A DNA stretch of 64,000 nucleotides from Duganella sp. CF402 (GCF_900109645.1 NZ_FOBG01000001.1:3958365-4022364); one strand, 5' to 3'. Shown: positions 1 through 10,245, counted from the first letter of the stretch. The notes: a model not told the origin generated them from the sequence alone. Made by a program: numbers and translations.

Positions 1-470
1 GCGGATTTGGCGGCTTGGGCCATGTCGTAGACCAGTTGTTCTTGCTGCGTTACGGTGCCGTCTTCGTTTTTGTCGGCCGCTTCGTAGGTTTTGGTGGAGC
101 TGCTCGAACTGACCGAGCTGGCGCCGCCGCTGGCGCCTTGTGGTGCGCCACCGCCCTGCGGGCCGCCGGCGCCGCCTTGTGGACGTGGCGGTTTGAAGTC
201 GCCGCTCTTGATCGCCGACTCCAGGTCATCCTTGGTGATCGATCCCGTGCCTTCCTTGTCGATCGCTTCGTACTGCTTGGTCGCGTCTTCGCTCGAGACG
301 CCTTTGGATTCCAGGCCTTTCACGAATTCGTCTTTGGTCACCGAACCGTCGGTGTCGGTATCCATGTCGCTGAAGACTTTGGACGCGAGGCGCGCTGCGC
401 CTTTCGCTGGATCGAAGGTGGTGGCGCTGGTGGCGGTGCTGCTGGACAGGCTGCTGATTGCTGAGGTCAT
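1..470 (-). CDS. EF-hand calcium-binding protein, 3' end cut by window edge
   Basis: Reading the minus strand from the ATG at 470, the frame stays open to the left edge (156 codons), so the gene is truncated by the window. Three EF-hand loops are visible: residues 37-48 (DTDTDGSVTKDE, canonical D-x-D-x-D-G...E), 71-82 (DKEGTGSITKDD, weaker, with Asp at the last position) and 133-144 (DKNEDGTVTQQE). A Gly/Pro/Gln/Ala-rich linker (about 94-118) separates loops 2 and 3. There is no signal peptide; the N-terminus is Ser/Thr-rich. GGAG at about 478-481 is well placed as the ribosome binding site. A role in Ca2+ binding is established for the motif; the cellular role is unknown. The layout resembles the small EF-hand proteins named XopAW-like, but that is recalled, not checked. 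It lies downstream of astE in the same direction, with 92 bp between. Confidence 0.85.
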   Translation of the reverse strand, partial: MTSAISSLSSSTATSATTFDPAKGAARLASKVFSDMDTDTDGSVTKDEFVKGLESKGVSSEDATKQYEAIDKEGTGSITKDDLESAIKSGDFKPPRPQGGAGGPQGGGAPQGASGGASSVSSSSSTKTYEAADKNEDGTVTQQEQLVYDMAQAAKS

Positions 471-562
471 GGCTCTTACTCCGTAGTTAAGGACAATGCT
501 GCTCCTGTTAACGAACTAATCCATGTATCTATGACCCCACCAAGTGTAAAGCGAGGTAAAGA

Positions 563-1579
563 TCAGCCGACGCGCACCACCATCAAGCCCGCACGCAGGC
601 CAACGCGCACATCGGGATTGGGAAACACCACCAGCTCTTCCGGGAACTGCACGGTGTAAATCGTATCGCCATCACGCGCAATCTCTTCACCTTGTTTCAT
701 GGCGGTGAAGTTGTGCGTCTCTTTGCCGAACGCCATTTTGAACTGGTCGCTCAACTTGATGATCTGGCGCGCGGTATTGAAGATATGCGGACGCTGCGCA
801 CCTTCGCGCTTCGGTGCACCGCGCAGCAAATCATCCAGCGCTTGCGATGCGTCCTTGAACTGCGCCAGGTCGTTCTGCCCCAGCGTGCCGATGCGGCCCA
901 ATTCTATCGTGGTCCCCGCCGCCGCATGATGCTCGGACGAGTAGTAGCTGTACGTCCCCACGGACGCAGGATTCATGATGATGGCGCCGATGCCTGCAAG
1001 GCCAAGCCAATCAATCAACGCACCGCGCGCCGCATCGGGAATCAGCTCAGGCACGATGGCGAAGGTCGGGTACACCGATGGACGGATGGCCGTGTGCAGG
1101 TCGAGGTGCCAGCGCACCGGACCTGCATCCTTGAAGAACGCGGTGGTGGCCGCGATCATCACATCGGCGCGCGCGGCTTCCACCGTGCCCTCCAGCGTAC
1201 CGCGCTGCTCACGGAACATGCGGTTCAGGTCTGCATCGATGAAACGCTTGCCGGCGCGGATAGCGCTGATGCTGCCGACGCAGAGCATCAGGTCGACCGC
1301 CAGCGCGGAAGGCTGATGCGACAGGGCGTCCAGCAAATACGCCACGACTTCGATCGGCCCGGTCTCATCGCCATGCACGCCGACGGAGATCAGCACCGCT
1401 GGCCGCGCGGCGTCGCGCACGCCGCCAGCAACCTTGATCGTGATGATGCCGTCCGCCGGCTCGGCGACCGTGAAGCCGGCCGCCGTGAAGCGCTGCGCGA
1501 CGGCGCTGAAATCCGCCTCCGCGAGGGCGCGGACCGCCGGCGGCAACTGCTCCGGCAATGCTGCTGGTGAATCAGTCAT
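563..1579 (-). CDS. astE: Succinylglutamate desuccinylase (AST pathway step 5)
   Basis: Hydrolyses N-succinylglutamate to succinate and glutamate, the last step of the arginine succinyltransferase pathway, in the cytoplasm. The 338-residue product shows the zinc-carboxypeptidase-like signature of the AstE/aspartoacylase family: HGDE with His69 and Glu72, a further zinc-ligand candidate His162 in HLDLHT, and a Thr-Ile-Glu-Leu-Gly motif that probably carries the catalytic Glu. The frame opens upstream at 1639, but the ATG at 1579 (MTDSPAALPEQ) is preferred because it starts four bases after the gdhB stop and the extra N-terminus is Arg-rich and unlike the family. It is the last gene of the ast operon. 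I see no convincing terminator between it and the EF-hand gene. Confidence 0.93.
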   Translation of the reverse strand: MTDSPAALPEQLPPAVRALAEADFSAVAQRFTAAGFTVAEPADGIITIKVAGGVRDAARPAVLISVGVHGDETGPIEVVAYLLDALSHQPSALAVDLMLCVGSISAIRAGKRFIDADLNRMFREQRGTLEGTVEAARADVMIAATTAFFKDAGPVRWHLDLHTAIRPSVYPTFAIVPELIPDAARGALIDWLGLAGIGAIIMNPASVGTYSYYSSEHHAAAGTTIELGRIGTLGQNDLAQFKDASQALDDLLRGAPKREGAQRPHIFNTARQIIKLSDQFKMAFGKETHNFTAMKQGEEIARDGDTIYTVQFPEELVVFPNPDVRVGLRAGLMVVRVG

Positions 1580-1583
1580 CGTG

Positions 1584-4500
1584 TTACGCCGCCAACGCCG
1601 TGGTGCTGGCGTTGACCGCCTCCGACAAGGCCCACACATCCAGCATGGCTTGCTCGAGATCCGTCGCCGCCGCGTAGCCCGACAAACCCAGCGTGTTGGC
1701 GACGACTTCCACCGCCTCCGCCGCCGTGTGATCGCCGGTGGCCTGCTTCAGCACCTGCGACAGCAAGCGTTGCTGCGTGCGGCGCAGCGCGTTCTGCGCA
1801 TAGCTGCGCAGCTGTTCCTGCGAACGGCTGACCGCCGGCAGTTTCAGGCCGCGCTCCAGCGTATCGATGCCGACTTGTGCGCGCAGCGCCAGGCCGACTT
1901 GCAGGAAGGCCGGCAAGTCCATGCCAGCAGGACGCTGCACCGACAGCGCCGCAAACACAAACGCCGCCACGGATTCAATCGCATTGACCGCTTTCCATGC
2001 ACGCACAAACTCGGCGCGCAGGCCGGCGGTCAGCTCGGCATCCGACTGGCCGTCGCCGGCCGACAGTTGCGCCAGCGTTTCGGCCTTGCCGAACAACGCG
2101 GTCAACTCGGCCACGCCGTTGCGCAGCTGGTCGGCAGGCACCGACAACGCACCTTCAATCACAGCCTTTTGCAGCACGCGGGTTTGCGCATCGACCTTGA
2201 TCGACACGGCACGCGGCACCTTCAGCGCATCCGCATCCAGCGCGTTGAACACCGGCGCCAGGTTCAGCGCGGACCATGCCTGGCCCCACGCCAGGATCAC
2301 ATCGGCTTCATCGACACCATGTTCGCCCGCCAGCTGGCGCAGCATCAGCGGACCGCAGCGGTTCACCGATTCATTGGCCAGCACGGTGGCGAGGATGGCG
2401 TTGGCCAGCGGGTGCGCCAGCGCTGGACGGGTTGCCACCAGCAGGTCCGGGAAGTACGGCTTGAGCACCGACTCGGCCCAGCTGTTGTCCGTCAGCGGCA
2501 GCGCCGACAGGATGCGCTTGTAGCGGTTCTTCACGTTGGCGATGACCACCGCCAGCTCCGGCGTGGTCAGGCCACGGCCGTCGGCCTTGCGGCGTGCCAG
2601 TTCAGCCACCGATGGCAGCTGTTCCAGTTCACGCGACAGCGCGCCCTCTTCTTCCAGCGATGCGATCAGCGCGGCATAGCCATCCTGCACGGCAGCGTCG
2701 GTTTGCGCTTGCAGTTCGCGCACCAGCAACTGGGTTTGCAGCGTGTTGTCGCGCAAGACCAGGCGTTCGATATCCTGCGTCATGTCGTTCAGGATACGGT
2801 TACGGTCTGCTTCGCTCAACTGGCCGGCGTTCATTTCCACGTCCAGCCACATCTTCGCGTTCACCTCGTGGTCCGAGCAATCCACGCCGGCCGAGTTGTC
2901 GATCGCATCGGTGAAGATGCGGCCGCCCGACAGCGCGAATTCGATACGGCCCGCTTGCGTCGCGCCGAGGTTACCGCCTTCGGACACCACTTTGCAGCGC
3001 AGTTCATTGCCGTTGACGCGGATATTGTCGTTGGCGCGATCCTTGACCTGCGCGTGGGTTTCGGTGGAAGCCTTGATGTAGGTGCCGATACCGCCGTTGT
3101 AGAACAGGTCCACCGGCGCCAGCAGGATGCGGTGCATCAGCTCTTCCGGCGCCAGCGAGGTTTCCTCGATATCCAGCACGGCGCGAATCTCAGGCGACAA
3201 CTCGATCGAACGCGCGGTACGCGGGAACACGCCGCCGCCTTTCGAGATCAGTTCCTTGTTGTAGTCGTCCCACGAGGAGCGCGGCAACGCGAACATCCGC
3301 TCGCGTTCCTTGAACGAGGCTTCCATGTCCGGATTCGGATCGAGGAAGATATGGCGGTGGTCGAACGCCGCCACAATCTTCAGTTTGCGCGACAACAGCG
3401 CGCCGTTGCCGAACACGTCGCCCGACATGTCGCCCACGCCCACCATCGTTACTGGCGTTGCATGGATATCGTGATCCATTTCGTAGAAGTGGCGCTTGAC
3501 CGCTTCGAACGCGCCCTTGGCGGTGATACCCATCTTCTTGTGGTCGTAGCCGTTGGAGCCGCCCGATGCAAACGCGTCGCCCAGCCAGAAACCGCGCTGC
3601 ACGGCGATGCCGTTGGCGATGTCGGAGAAGGTCGCGGTACCTTTGTCGGCCGCCACCACCAGATACGGGTCGTTGCCGTCGTAGCAAACGGTGTCGGTCG
3701 GCGAAACGATCTTGCCCAGCACGCGGTTATCAGTCACCTCCAGCAGGCTGGAAATGAACAGGCGATACACTGCCTCGCCTTCCGCCGCGATGGTTTCGCG
3801 CACGGCGTCTTTCGGCATCTGCTTGCAAACGAAGCCGCCCTTGGCGCCGGCCGGCACGATGACGGCGTTCTTCACCATCTGCGCTTTCACCAGGCCGAGA
3901 ACTTCGGTGCGGTAGTCTTCCATGCGGTCCGACCAGCGCAGGCCACCACGAGCGACAGGGCCGCCGCGCAGGTGCACGCCTTCGAAGCGGCGCGAGAACA
4001 CGAAGATCTCGCGGAACGGACGTGGCTCCGGCACCAGCGACAGGTTGCTGGTGTCGAACTTGAAGATGATCTTGTCGCCCTTCTGCGCGTTCTGGAAGTA
4101 GTTGGTGCGCAGGGTGGCGCCGATCAGCGTGGCCATCGCGCCCAGCACTTCTTCGCTGTCGGCGTGGTTGATGGCCGGCAGGCGGCTCTTGATATCGGCC
4201 AGCTTGTCCAGCGCCGCAGCGCGGGTAGCTTCAGGCAGCGCTGGATTGAAGCGCTGCAGGAACACGTCCACCAGTTCTTTCACGATCACCGGTTGCTTGC
4301 GCAGCGTCTCCGCCATGTAGCGCACCGAGAAGCGTGGGCTGGCCTGGCGCCAGTAGCTCATGTAGGCACGCACCAGCTGCACTTCGCGCACACTGAGGCC
4401 GCCTTCGACCACCAGGCCGTTCAGGCGGCCGTCTTCCGCTTCATCGTTGAACAGGGCGGCGAACAGCTCTTCCGCCACCGGCACGATTTCCGATTTCGCC

Positions 4501-6287
4501 AGCTTGGCGGCGCTGGCGGCGTCCACCGACAGGCTGGTGACGAAGTGGCGCTCACCATTCACGCGCAGCGAGTGCGCATGTTCGCGGTCGATGGCCACGC
4601 CGGCGTTATGCAGCGCAGGCAGGATGGTCGACAGCGATGGCACGCGGTCGACCGAGTACAGCCGAATGGTGGTGTGGCCATTGTCCACTTCCACACGCAC
4701 GCTGACGCGCGACGGATCCGGGTTGCGCAGGATGGCGCCCAGGTCGTGGAAAGCGGCGGACGGCGTGGTCGCGGCAACATAATCCGGCGGCAGCGTGGCG
4801 CACATCTTGCGCATGCTGGCGCGCAGCGGCACGTCGGCCACGGCATCGGCCAGCACGGAGAACTGGTCATGCCAGCCGTCCATCACTGACAGCAGCGGTT
4901 GCTGGATATCGGTTTCCAGATCCAGCGGGTAGCGCGCGCCATGCGCGATCAGGTAGACGCGGGCCAGCGGACCGTCGGCCACCAGCGTTTGCGAGCTGAC
5001 GTGCTGCGCGCCGGAGCTGGCTTGCAGCGCCTTCGCCAACGCCGAGGCGACGCTTGCGCTGTAACGCTCACGCGGCAGGTAAACCAGTACGTTCAGGTGA
5101 CGCGCATACACGTCGCGGCGGGCGAACACTTTGGCGCGCGGCTGCTTGTACAGCGACACCACGGCGCCGCACACTTCGGCCAGCCATTCAGGTTCCGCTT
5201 CCAGCGCCTCGGTGCGCGGCAGCGATTCGAGGATCTCGACGAACTTCTCGGCGCGGAAGCCTTCCTGGCGCACGCCGGCGATGCTCAGCACCTTGGCCAC
5301 GCGGCCGCGCGCGAACGGCAGGCGGTTCAGCGGGGTCGAGGTGGCGGCGCGGGTGAACAGGCCCACGAAGCAGTATTCGCCGAGGATGGCGCCCTGTGCG
5401 TCGGTGTGGCGGATGCCGATGAAGTCCAGCTGTGCGTCGCGGTGCAGCGTGCCTTCCACGTCGGCTTTGACGATAGAGAGCGTGTGGCCTCGCTTGGACA
5501 GCGTATCGAAATCGCCAGGGATGTTGGCGAGGCAGGTGCCGTACACCGGATGCGAGGTATCCTGCAGCACGCCGATGCGGCTAGGGATATCGCGCTCCAG
5601 TTCACGCACGCCCGGTTTGACTTGGTAGTAGGCGTAGCCGAACGGTTCGAAGCCGTCGGTCTTGGCCCATTCGAGGAAGGCTGCTACTTCCTTGCCTTCT
5701 TCATTGTGCGATGCCGCTTCGGCGCCGATGCGGCTGAAGTGCTCGCGCATGGCGGCGATGTCGCGGCGGACCACGGCGGCGTCGCGCGACACCATCACGA
5801 TGCGTTCCACCAGCATGCCGATTTCGGCTTCCGGCAGGTCTTCGGACAACAGCACCAACACGTAGGATTCCAGCTTGTCGCCGGCGTTGCCGACCGCGGT
5901 GACTGCGCCGTCGGCCTTGCGCGCCACCGGCAGCACGGCATTCAGCACGCCGTTGGCGGTAACGCGCAGTTTGCGCATCGCCATTACGATGGAATCCACC
6001 AGATACGGCATGTCGTCGTTGAGGATCAACAGCGCGGTGGCCTTGCCGCCACGGCCGTCGTCATAACGCAGCTTGGCGATTTGCGCGCCGCTGCCGGTGC
6101 GCTTGGAAGCTTGAGTAAAACCGTCCCACAAAACCGGCGCCAGACTATCGGGCGCGGTGCCCGCCAGGTCTTCATCATCGAGAGACCCGAGCCACGCGCT
6201 GATCAGCGCGGCGACTTCGGTGGCGGGCTTGTTTGCATTAACCAGATCCAGCGTTTGCTTACGCAGGTCTTGTGGCGTTTGTTTCAT
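1584..6287 (-). CDS. gdhB: NAD-dependent glutamate dehydrogenase, large (~1,570 aa) type
   Basis: Oxidatively deaminates glutamate to 2-oxoglutarate and ammonium with NAD+. The 1,567-residue length and the N-terminal half without a catalytic core fit the large bacterial NAD-GDH class (GdhB of Pseudomonas, about 1,600 aa), which has ACT-like regulatory domains before the dehydrogenase core. The core begins near residue 770 with GGLRWSDRMEDYRTEV, followed by VPAGAKGGFV, which holds the expected catalytic Lys region. The start at 6287 has GGAGAAG about six bases upstream. The gene lies between astB (71 bp upstream) and astE (4 bp downstream). A TATAAC box at 6306-6311 in that 71 bp gap could be a weak internal promoter. 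Its place in the operon implies that it removes the glutamate made by AstC and AstE. Confidence 0.95.
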   Translation of the reverse strand: MKQTPQDLRKQTLDLVNANKPATEVAALISAWLGSLDDEDLAGTAPDSLAPVLWDGFTQASKRTGSGAQIAKLRYDDGRGGKATALLILNDDMPYLVDSIVMAMRKLRVTANGVLNAVLPVARKADGAVTAVGNAGDKLESYVLVLLSEDLPEAEIGMLVERIVMVSRDAAVVRRDIAAMREHFSRIGAEAASHNEEGKEVAAFLEWAKTDGFEPFGYAYYQVKPGVRELERDIPSRIGVLQDTSHPVYGTCLANIPGDFDTLSKRGHTLSIVKADVEGTLHRDAQLDFIGIRHTDAQGAILGEYCFVGLFTRAATSTPLNRLPFARGRVAKVLSIAGVRQEGFRAEKFVEILESLPRTEALEAEPEWLAEVCGAVVSLYKQPRAKVFARRDVYARHLNVLVYLPRERYSASVASALAKALQASSGAQHVSSQTLVADGPLARVYLIAHGARYPLDLETDIQQPLLSVMDGWHDQFSVLADAVADVPLRASMRKMCATLPPDYVAATTPSAAFHDLGAILRNPDPSRVSVRVEVDNGHTTIRLYSVDRVPSLSTILPALHNAGVAIDREHAHSLRVNGERHFVTSLSVDAASAAKLAKSEIVPVAEELFAALFNDEAEDGRLNGLVVEGGLSVREVQLVRAYMSYWRQASPRFSVRYMAETLRKQPVIVKELVDVFLQRFNPALPEATRAAALDKLADIKSRLPAINHADSEEVLGAMATLIGATLRTNYFQNAQKGDKIIFKFDTSNLSLVPEPRPFREIFVFSRRFEGVHLRGGPVARGGLRWSDRMEDYRTEVLGLVKAQMVKNAVIVPAGAKGGFVCKQMPKDAVRETIAAEGEAVYRLFISSLLEVTDNRVLGKIVSPTDTVCYDGNDPYLVVAADKGTATFSDIANGIAVQRGFWLGDAFASGGSNGYDHKKMGITAKGAFEAVKRHFYEMDHDIHATPVTMVGVGDMSGDVFGNGALLSRKLKIVAAFDHRHIFLDPNPDMEASFKERERMFALPRSSWDDYNKELISKGGGVFPRTARSIELSPEIRAVLDIEETSLAPEELMHRILLAPVDLFYNGGIGTYIKASTETHAQVKDRANDNIRVNGNELRCKVVSEGGNLGATQAGRIEFALSGGRIFTDAIDNSAGVDCSDHEVNAKMWLDVEMNAGQLSEADRNRILNDMTQDIERLVLRDNTLQTQLLVRELQAQTDAAVQDGYAALIASLEEEGALSRELEQLPSVAELARRKADGRGLTTPELAVVIANVKNRYKRILSALPLTDNSWAESVLKPYFPDLLVATRPALAHPLANAILATVLANESVNRCGPLMLRQLAGEHGVDEADVILAWGQAWSALNLAPVFNALDADALKVPRAVSIKVDAQTRVLQKAVIEGALSVPADQLRNGVAELTALFGKAETLAQLSAGDGQSDAELTAGLRAEFVRAWKAVNAIESVAAFVFAALSVQRPAGMDLPAFLQVGLALRAQVGIDTLERGLKLPAVSRSQEQLRSYAQNALRRTQQRLLSQVLKQATGDHTAAEAVEVVANTLGLSGYAAATDLEQAMLDVWALSEAVNASTTALAA

Positions 6288-6358
6288 CGTTGCTTCTCCA
6301 AATACGTTATAGGTATCTTGTGTTGCAGAAGGCGGCGCCGGCTTGTGGCTGCGCTGCC

Positions 6359-7693
6359 TTAGTCGTACAGTCCGGGGAGTCCGAGAATGTGGCTCAGCTC
6401 CTCGAGTGCATTATGCACTTCAATTGCCAGTTGTGGGTCTGCCAGATCGGCAGGCTCCAGGCGGTCGCGGTAGTGTTTCTCCACCCACGCCACCAGCGTA
6501 TGGTACAGCGCTTCGGTCATCACCACACCTTGATGCATGGCTTTGGCCTCGGCGTCGGTCAGCGCCACGCGCAGGCGCAGGCACGCAGGGCCGCCGCCGT
6601 TGCGCATCGACTGGCGCAGGTCGAAGTGAATCAGTTCATCGATCGCGCTGCCGCTGGCGACCAGGTCTTCGAGGTACGACGCGACGGAAGCGACTTCCTG
6701 GCATTCATGCGGAATCACCAGCGCCATCTTGCCATTGTCCTTGCTCAGCAGCTGGCTGTTGAACAGATAGCTGGCGACGGCATCCGCCACCGGCACGCGT
6801 GCCGTGTCGACGCGGATCGCGTTCAGGTCCGCGCCCACGCCGGCCATCGCACGGCGCAGCTGATCGAGCGCGCCTGCTTCGTCGGCGAATGCCTGCTCGT
6901 GGTAGAACAGGGCATTGGCGTTACCTACAGCGATCACGTCGTTGTGGAACACGCCTTGATCGATGACGTCGGGATTCTGTTGAATGTACACGGTGCGCTC
7001 GGCCGACAGGCCGTGCAGGCGTGCCACCGCTTGCGAAGCTTCCAGCGTCTGGCGCGCCGGGAATTTCTTCGGCGCCGATGCGGAAGCGTCAAACTCGGTG
7101 CGGCCGTAGACGAACATCTCGACGCCGGCGCTGCCGTGATCCTTGCACAAGCGGGTGTGGTTGGCCGCGCCTTCATCGCCGAAGGCCGGGGTGCCCGGCA
7201 ACGCATCGTGCACGGCGAAGTGTTTCTCGTCCTTGAAGATGGCGCGCAGCGCGCGCGCCGACTGTGCGTGTTCAAACGCGCGGTGCAGCTTGTTGTTCAG
7301 ATTTGCAGCGGTGAAGTGCAGGCGACCGTCGGCGCTGTCGGCCGATGGGCTGACCGTCGCCGCGTTCGCGGTCCACATCGGCGAAGCCGAATACGCGCAC
7401 GCCAGGATCACCGGCGACTCCTTCGCCGCTTTCGCCAGCACTTCGGCATCCGTGCCGGTGAAGCCAATGCTGCGCAGCAGGCGGAAGTTAGGGCGATCCT
7501 GCGGCGGCAGCAGCGCCTGGCCGAAGCCGCGCGCCGCCAGCGCGCGCATCTTGGCCAGGCCTTGCAGTGCTGCCAGCTTGGGATTGGATGCGCTCTTGAC
7601 GTTGTTGAACGAGGCCACATTACCGAACGACAGGCCGGCGTAGTTGTGCGATGGGCCGACCAGGCCGTCGAAGTTGAATTCGCGTGCGGACAT
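6359..7693 (-). CDS. astB: N-succinylarginine dihydrolase (AST pathway step 2)
   Basis: Converts N2-succinylarginine to N2-succinylornithine, CO2 and two ammonia. The 444 residues match the usual AstB length. The family N-terminus is clear ([18 protein letters not shown]), as are internal landmarks such as [19 protein letters not shown], which carries the His of the amidinotransferase-fold active site, and [20 protein letters not shown]. It lies 12 bp downstream of astD on the same strand, so the two are cotranscribed. The start at 7693 is preceded by a purine-rich stretch. It is cytoplasmic, with no signal peptide. Confidence 0.95.
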   Translation of the reverse strand: MSAREFNFDGLVGPSHNYAGLSFGNVASFNNVKSASNPKLAALQGLAKMRALAARGFGQALLPPQDRPNFRLLRSIGFTGTDAEVLAKAAKESPVILACAYSASPMWTANAATVSPSADSADGRLHFTAANLNNKLHRAFEHAQSARALRAIFKDEKHFAVHDALPGTPAFGDEGAANHTRLCKDHGSAGVEMFVYGRTEFDASASAPKKFPARQTLEASQAVARLHGLSAERTVYIQQNPDVIDQGVFHNDVIAVGNANALFYHEQAFADEAGALDQLRRAMAGVGADLNAIRVDTARVPVADAVASYLFNSQLLSKDNGKMALVIPHECQEVASVASYLEDLVASGSAIDELIHFDLRQSMRNGGGPACLRLRVALTDAEAKAMHQGVVMTEALYHTLVAWVEKHYRDRLEPADLADPQLAIEVHNALEELSHILGLPGLYD

Positions 7694-7705
7694 TGCTGCT
7701 ACCTT

Positions 7706-9187
7706 TTAGAAGTTCATGCCCGGCGACAGTTTCGCAGGCATCTCGAGGACAGGGTTTTCGATCGACGCCACCGGATACGCGCAGTAGTCTGCCGCGTAGT
7801 AGGCGCTAGGACGGTGATTGCCCGACTGGCCTACGCCGCCGAACGGCGCGGTGCTGGCGGCGCCGGTGGTCGGACGGTTCCAGTTGACGATGCCGGCGCG
7901 GGCGCGCACCTGGAAAATCTTCCACAGGTTTTCGTCGTTCGAGATCAGGCCAGAGGCCAGGCCGAATTCGGTGTTGTTGGCGGCCTTGATGGCGCTGTCG
8001 AAATCCCCCACGCGGATGATTTGCAACAGTGGGCCGAACCACTCTTCGTCCGGGATGCCTTGAGCGTCGGTGACGTCCACGATGCCGGCGGTGACGAAGC
8101 CGGTGTTCTCATCCAGCTGCTTCATTTCCAGCAGCAGCTTGCCGCCCTTGGCCACCAGATCGGCCTGGGCTTGCACCAGGCGTTTGGCCACGGCGGCCGA
8201 CACCACAGGGCCCATGAACGGCGCAGGTTCGGCGGCAGGACCACCGACGGTCAGGCGGCTGGCCACATCGACCAGGCGAGCGACGATGGCGTCGCCGGTT
8301 GCGCCGGTTGGCAGGATCAAACGGCGCGCGCAGGTGCAGCGCTGGCCGGCCGAGATGAAGGCCGACGACACGGCCATGAACACGGCAGCGTCGATTTCCT
8401 TGACGTCCCAGATCACCAGCGGGTTGTTGCCGCCCATTTCCAGCGCCAGCATCTTGCCCGGCTGGCCGCCGAATTGTTTGTGCAGCGCGGTGCCGGTCTG
8501 GCAGCTGCCGGTGAACAGCACGCCGTCCAGCAGCTTGCTCTGGCCCAGCGCGATGCCGGTTTCGCGGCCGCCGTTGACCAGGTTGATGACGCCTTTCGGC
8601 GCACCGGCTTTTTCCCACAGCTGCACGGTTTTCACGGCGGTGCGCGGCGCGTATTCGCTTGGCTTGAACACCACGGTATTACCGGCGATCAGCGCCGGCA
8701 CGATATGGCCGTTCGGCAGGTGGCCAGGGAAGTTATAAGGACCGAACACGCCGAACACGCCGTGAGGACGATGGCGCAGCACCGCTTCGCCATCGGCGAT
8801 CTTGTTGCTGCTCTCGCCGGTGCGCGCGCCGTAGGACTGCACCGAGATATCGATCTTGTTGGCCATCGTGGTGACTTCGGTGCGCGCTTCCCACAGCGGC
8901 TTGCCCACTTCCTCGGAGATCAGCAGCGCCAGCTCCTCGGCGTCCTGCTTGAGCAGGTCGCGGAAGCGGGTGCAGACGGCGATGCGCTCGGCCAGCGGGG
9001 TCAGTGCCCACGCTTCAAATGCGGCGCGGGCGGCGGTCGTCGCTTGCGCCACGTCCTGCGCGGTGGACTCGTTGCTGCTCCACGTCTGCTTGCCGGTGGC
9101 AGGGTTGATGGTGACCAGTTCTGCGCCGCTGCCGTGCAGCCATTCGCCGTTGATGAAGTTGCTGATGTTCGCTGCGGTGTTAGCCAT
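7706..9187 (-). CDS. astD: N-succinylglutamate 5-semialdehyde dehydrogenase (AST step 4)
   Basis: NAD-dependent aldehyde dehydrogenase that oxidises N-succinylglutamate semialdehyde to N-succinylglutamate. The 493 residues show ALDH landmarks in order: GPYNFPGHLPNGHIVPALIAG (substrate/NAD region), LFTGSCQTG in place of the Rossmann-loop G-x-x-x-x-G, LEMGGNNP with the general-base Glu, and SAGQRCTCARR with the catalytic Cys. The C-terminal NWNRPTTGAASTAPFGG stretch fits AstD. The start overlaps the end of astA by 8 bp, which suggests translational coupling. Confidence 0.95.
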   Translation of the reverse strand: MANTAANISNFINGEWLHGSGAELVTINPATGKQTWSSNESTAQDVAQATTAARAAFEAWALTPLAERIAVCTRFRDLLKQDAEELALLISEEVGKPLWEARTEVTTMANKIDISVQSYGARTGESSNKIADGEAVLRHRPHGVFGVFGPYNFPGHLPNGHIVPALIAGNTVVFKPSEYAPRTAVKTVQLWEKAGAPKGVINLVNGGRETGIALGQSKLLDGVLFTGSCQTGTALHKQFGGQPGKMLALEMGGNNPLVIWDVKEIDAAVFMAVSSAFISAGQRCTCARRLILPTGATGDAIVARLVDVASRLTVGGPAAEPAPFMGPVVSAAVAKRLVQAQADLVAKGGKLLLEMKQLDENTGFVTAGIVDVTDAQGIPDEEWFGPLLQIIRVGDFDSAIKAANNTEFGLASGLISNDENLWKIFQVRARAGIVNWNRPTTGAASTAPFGGVGQSGNHRPSAYYAADYCAYPVASIENPVLEMPAKLSPGMNF

Positions 9188-10235
9188 TGTTCTTCCTCGG
9201 ATTGAGAGTCAGGGTACGCACGGTGTCGCCGGTATGGCAATGCAGCAGTTGCTGCTCTGCTTCCGGCAAGGCGACAGTGCCGTTGACCGGCACCGCGTGC
9301 GACAAAATCATGCGGAAATCTTTGAGCGTGGTGTTCGACACCAGCATCGGCTCGGCCGGCGTGGTCTCCGGCGCGCAGGCAGAATCCCAGTCGGTGGTGA
9401 GGCCGATTTCGGCCAGCGCGCTGTCGCGCATGGCGCGCAGCTCGGACACGCGCGCTTGCAGCACCGGGCCGGCGTCGAAGATATCGACGTAGCCTTCGAA
9501 GTACATGCCTTCCTGTTCCAGCAGGCGACGCGCCGGCGCGGTCGACACATGCACCTTGCCGATCACGTCCTGCGCATCCTGCGGCAGGTAGTCGACGTAC
9601 AGCGGCTGGCGCGGCATCAGCTCGGCGATGAAAGACTTCTTGCCGACGGCGGTCAGCGCGTCGACGTGGTCGAAGTCCATCTTGAAGAAGTGACGGCCCA
9701 GGCCCTCGTAGAACGGCGAACGGCCGCTCTCCTCCTGGTAGCCGCGCATTTCGGCGATCAGCTTTTCGGTGAACAGGTGCGGGAACTGCGCGATGAACAG
9801 GAAGCGGCTCTTGGACAGCAGCTTGCCGTTGTTGCCGGTGCGGTAGTCCGGATGCAGGAACAGCGAGCACAGTTCGGTGCTGCCGGTCAGGTCGTTCGAC
9901 AGGTACAGCGTGTCCATGCGGGTGAACACATTCAGCTCGCGGCTGGAGTGCACCAGCGTGCCGATACGGTAGTTGTAGAACGGCTCGGTCAAACCCACCG
10001 AGCCTTTGATGGCGCACACGCCGGCCAGGCGGCCTGTGTCGGTGTCCTCCATCACGAACATGTAGTCGCGTTCTTCGGGCGGGATGGTTTCGGCGAACGA
10101 GGCGACGGCGATGTTCAGGCGGTCGCCCATCATCTTCATGTCCGGCTTGAGCGTGGTCATGCCGCTGCCCACTTGCGTGGCCATGACATACAGGGCGTCG
10201 AGATCGCCGGCTTGGATTGCGCGTACAACTAGCAT
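9180..10235 (-). CDS. astA: Arginine N-succinyltransferase, AstA/AruG-type subunit
   Basis: Transfers succinyl from succinyl-CoA to the alpha-amino group of arginine, the first committed step of the pathway. The 351-residue GNAT-like protein carries the family blocks NYRIGTLVHSSRELNV, LSNDLTGSTELCSLFL, FIAELMPRQPLYVDYLP and YVDIFDAGPVLQ. By my reading it resembles E. coli AstA and Pseudomonas AruG more than its upstream neighbour does. The two paralogous subunits are side by side, as in pseudomonads (aruF-aruG), so the enzyme is probably a heteromer. It starts 10 bp after the aruF stop and overlaps astD by 8 bp. Confidence 0.93.
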   Translation of the reverse strand: MLVVRAIQAGDLDALYVMATQVGSGMTTLKPDMKMMGDRLNIAVASFAETIPPEERDYMFVMEDTDTGRLAGVCAIKGSVGLTEPFYNYRIGTLVHSSRELNVFTRMDTLYLSNDLTGSTELCSLFLHPDYRTGNNGKLLSKSRFLFIAQFPHLFTEKLIAEMRGYQEESGRSPFYEGLGRHFFKMDFDHVDALTAVGKKSFIAELMPRQPLYVDYLPQDAQDVIGKVHVSTAPARRLLEQEGMYFEGYVDIFDAGPVLQARVSELRAMRDSALAEIGLTTDWDSACAPETTPAEPMLVSNTTLKDFRMILSHAVPVNGTVALPEAEQQLLHCHTGDTVRTLTLNPRKNNG

Positions 10236-10245
10236 AGGTGGTCTC

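Noticed and set aside
15..486. Plus-strand open frames opposite the EF-hand gene
   Set aside because: They are antisense to a frame with three EF-hand loops and an SD site; their composition (Ala/Arg/Phe-rich) has no domain sense.
1434..9205. Very long plus-strand open frames through gdhB, astB and astD (over 1,000 codons)
   Set aside because: GC-rich codon bias leaves few stops in antisense. The products are His/Gln/Arg-rich and meaningless, while the minus-strand proteins match known enzymes along their length.
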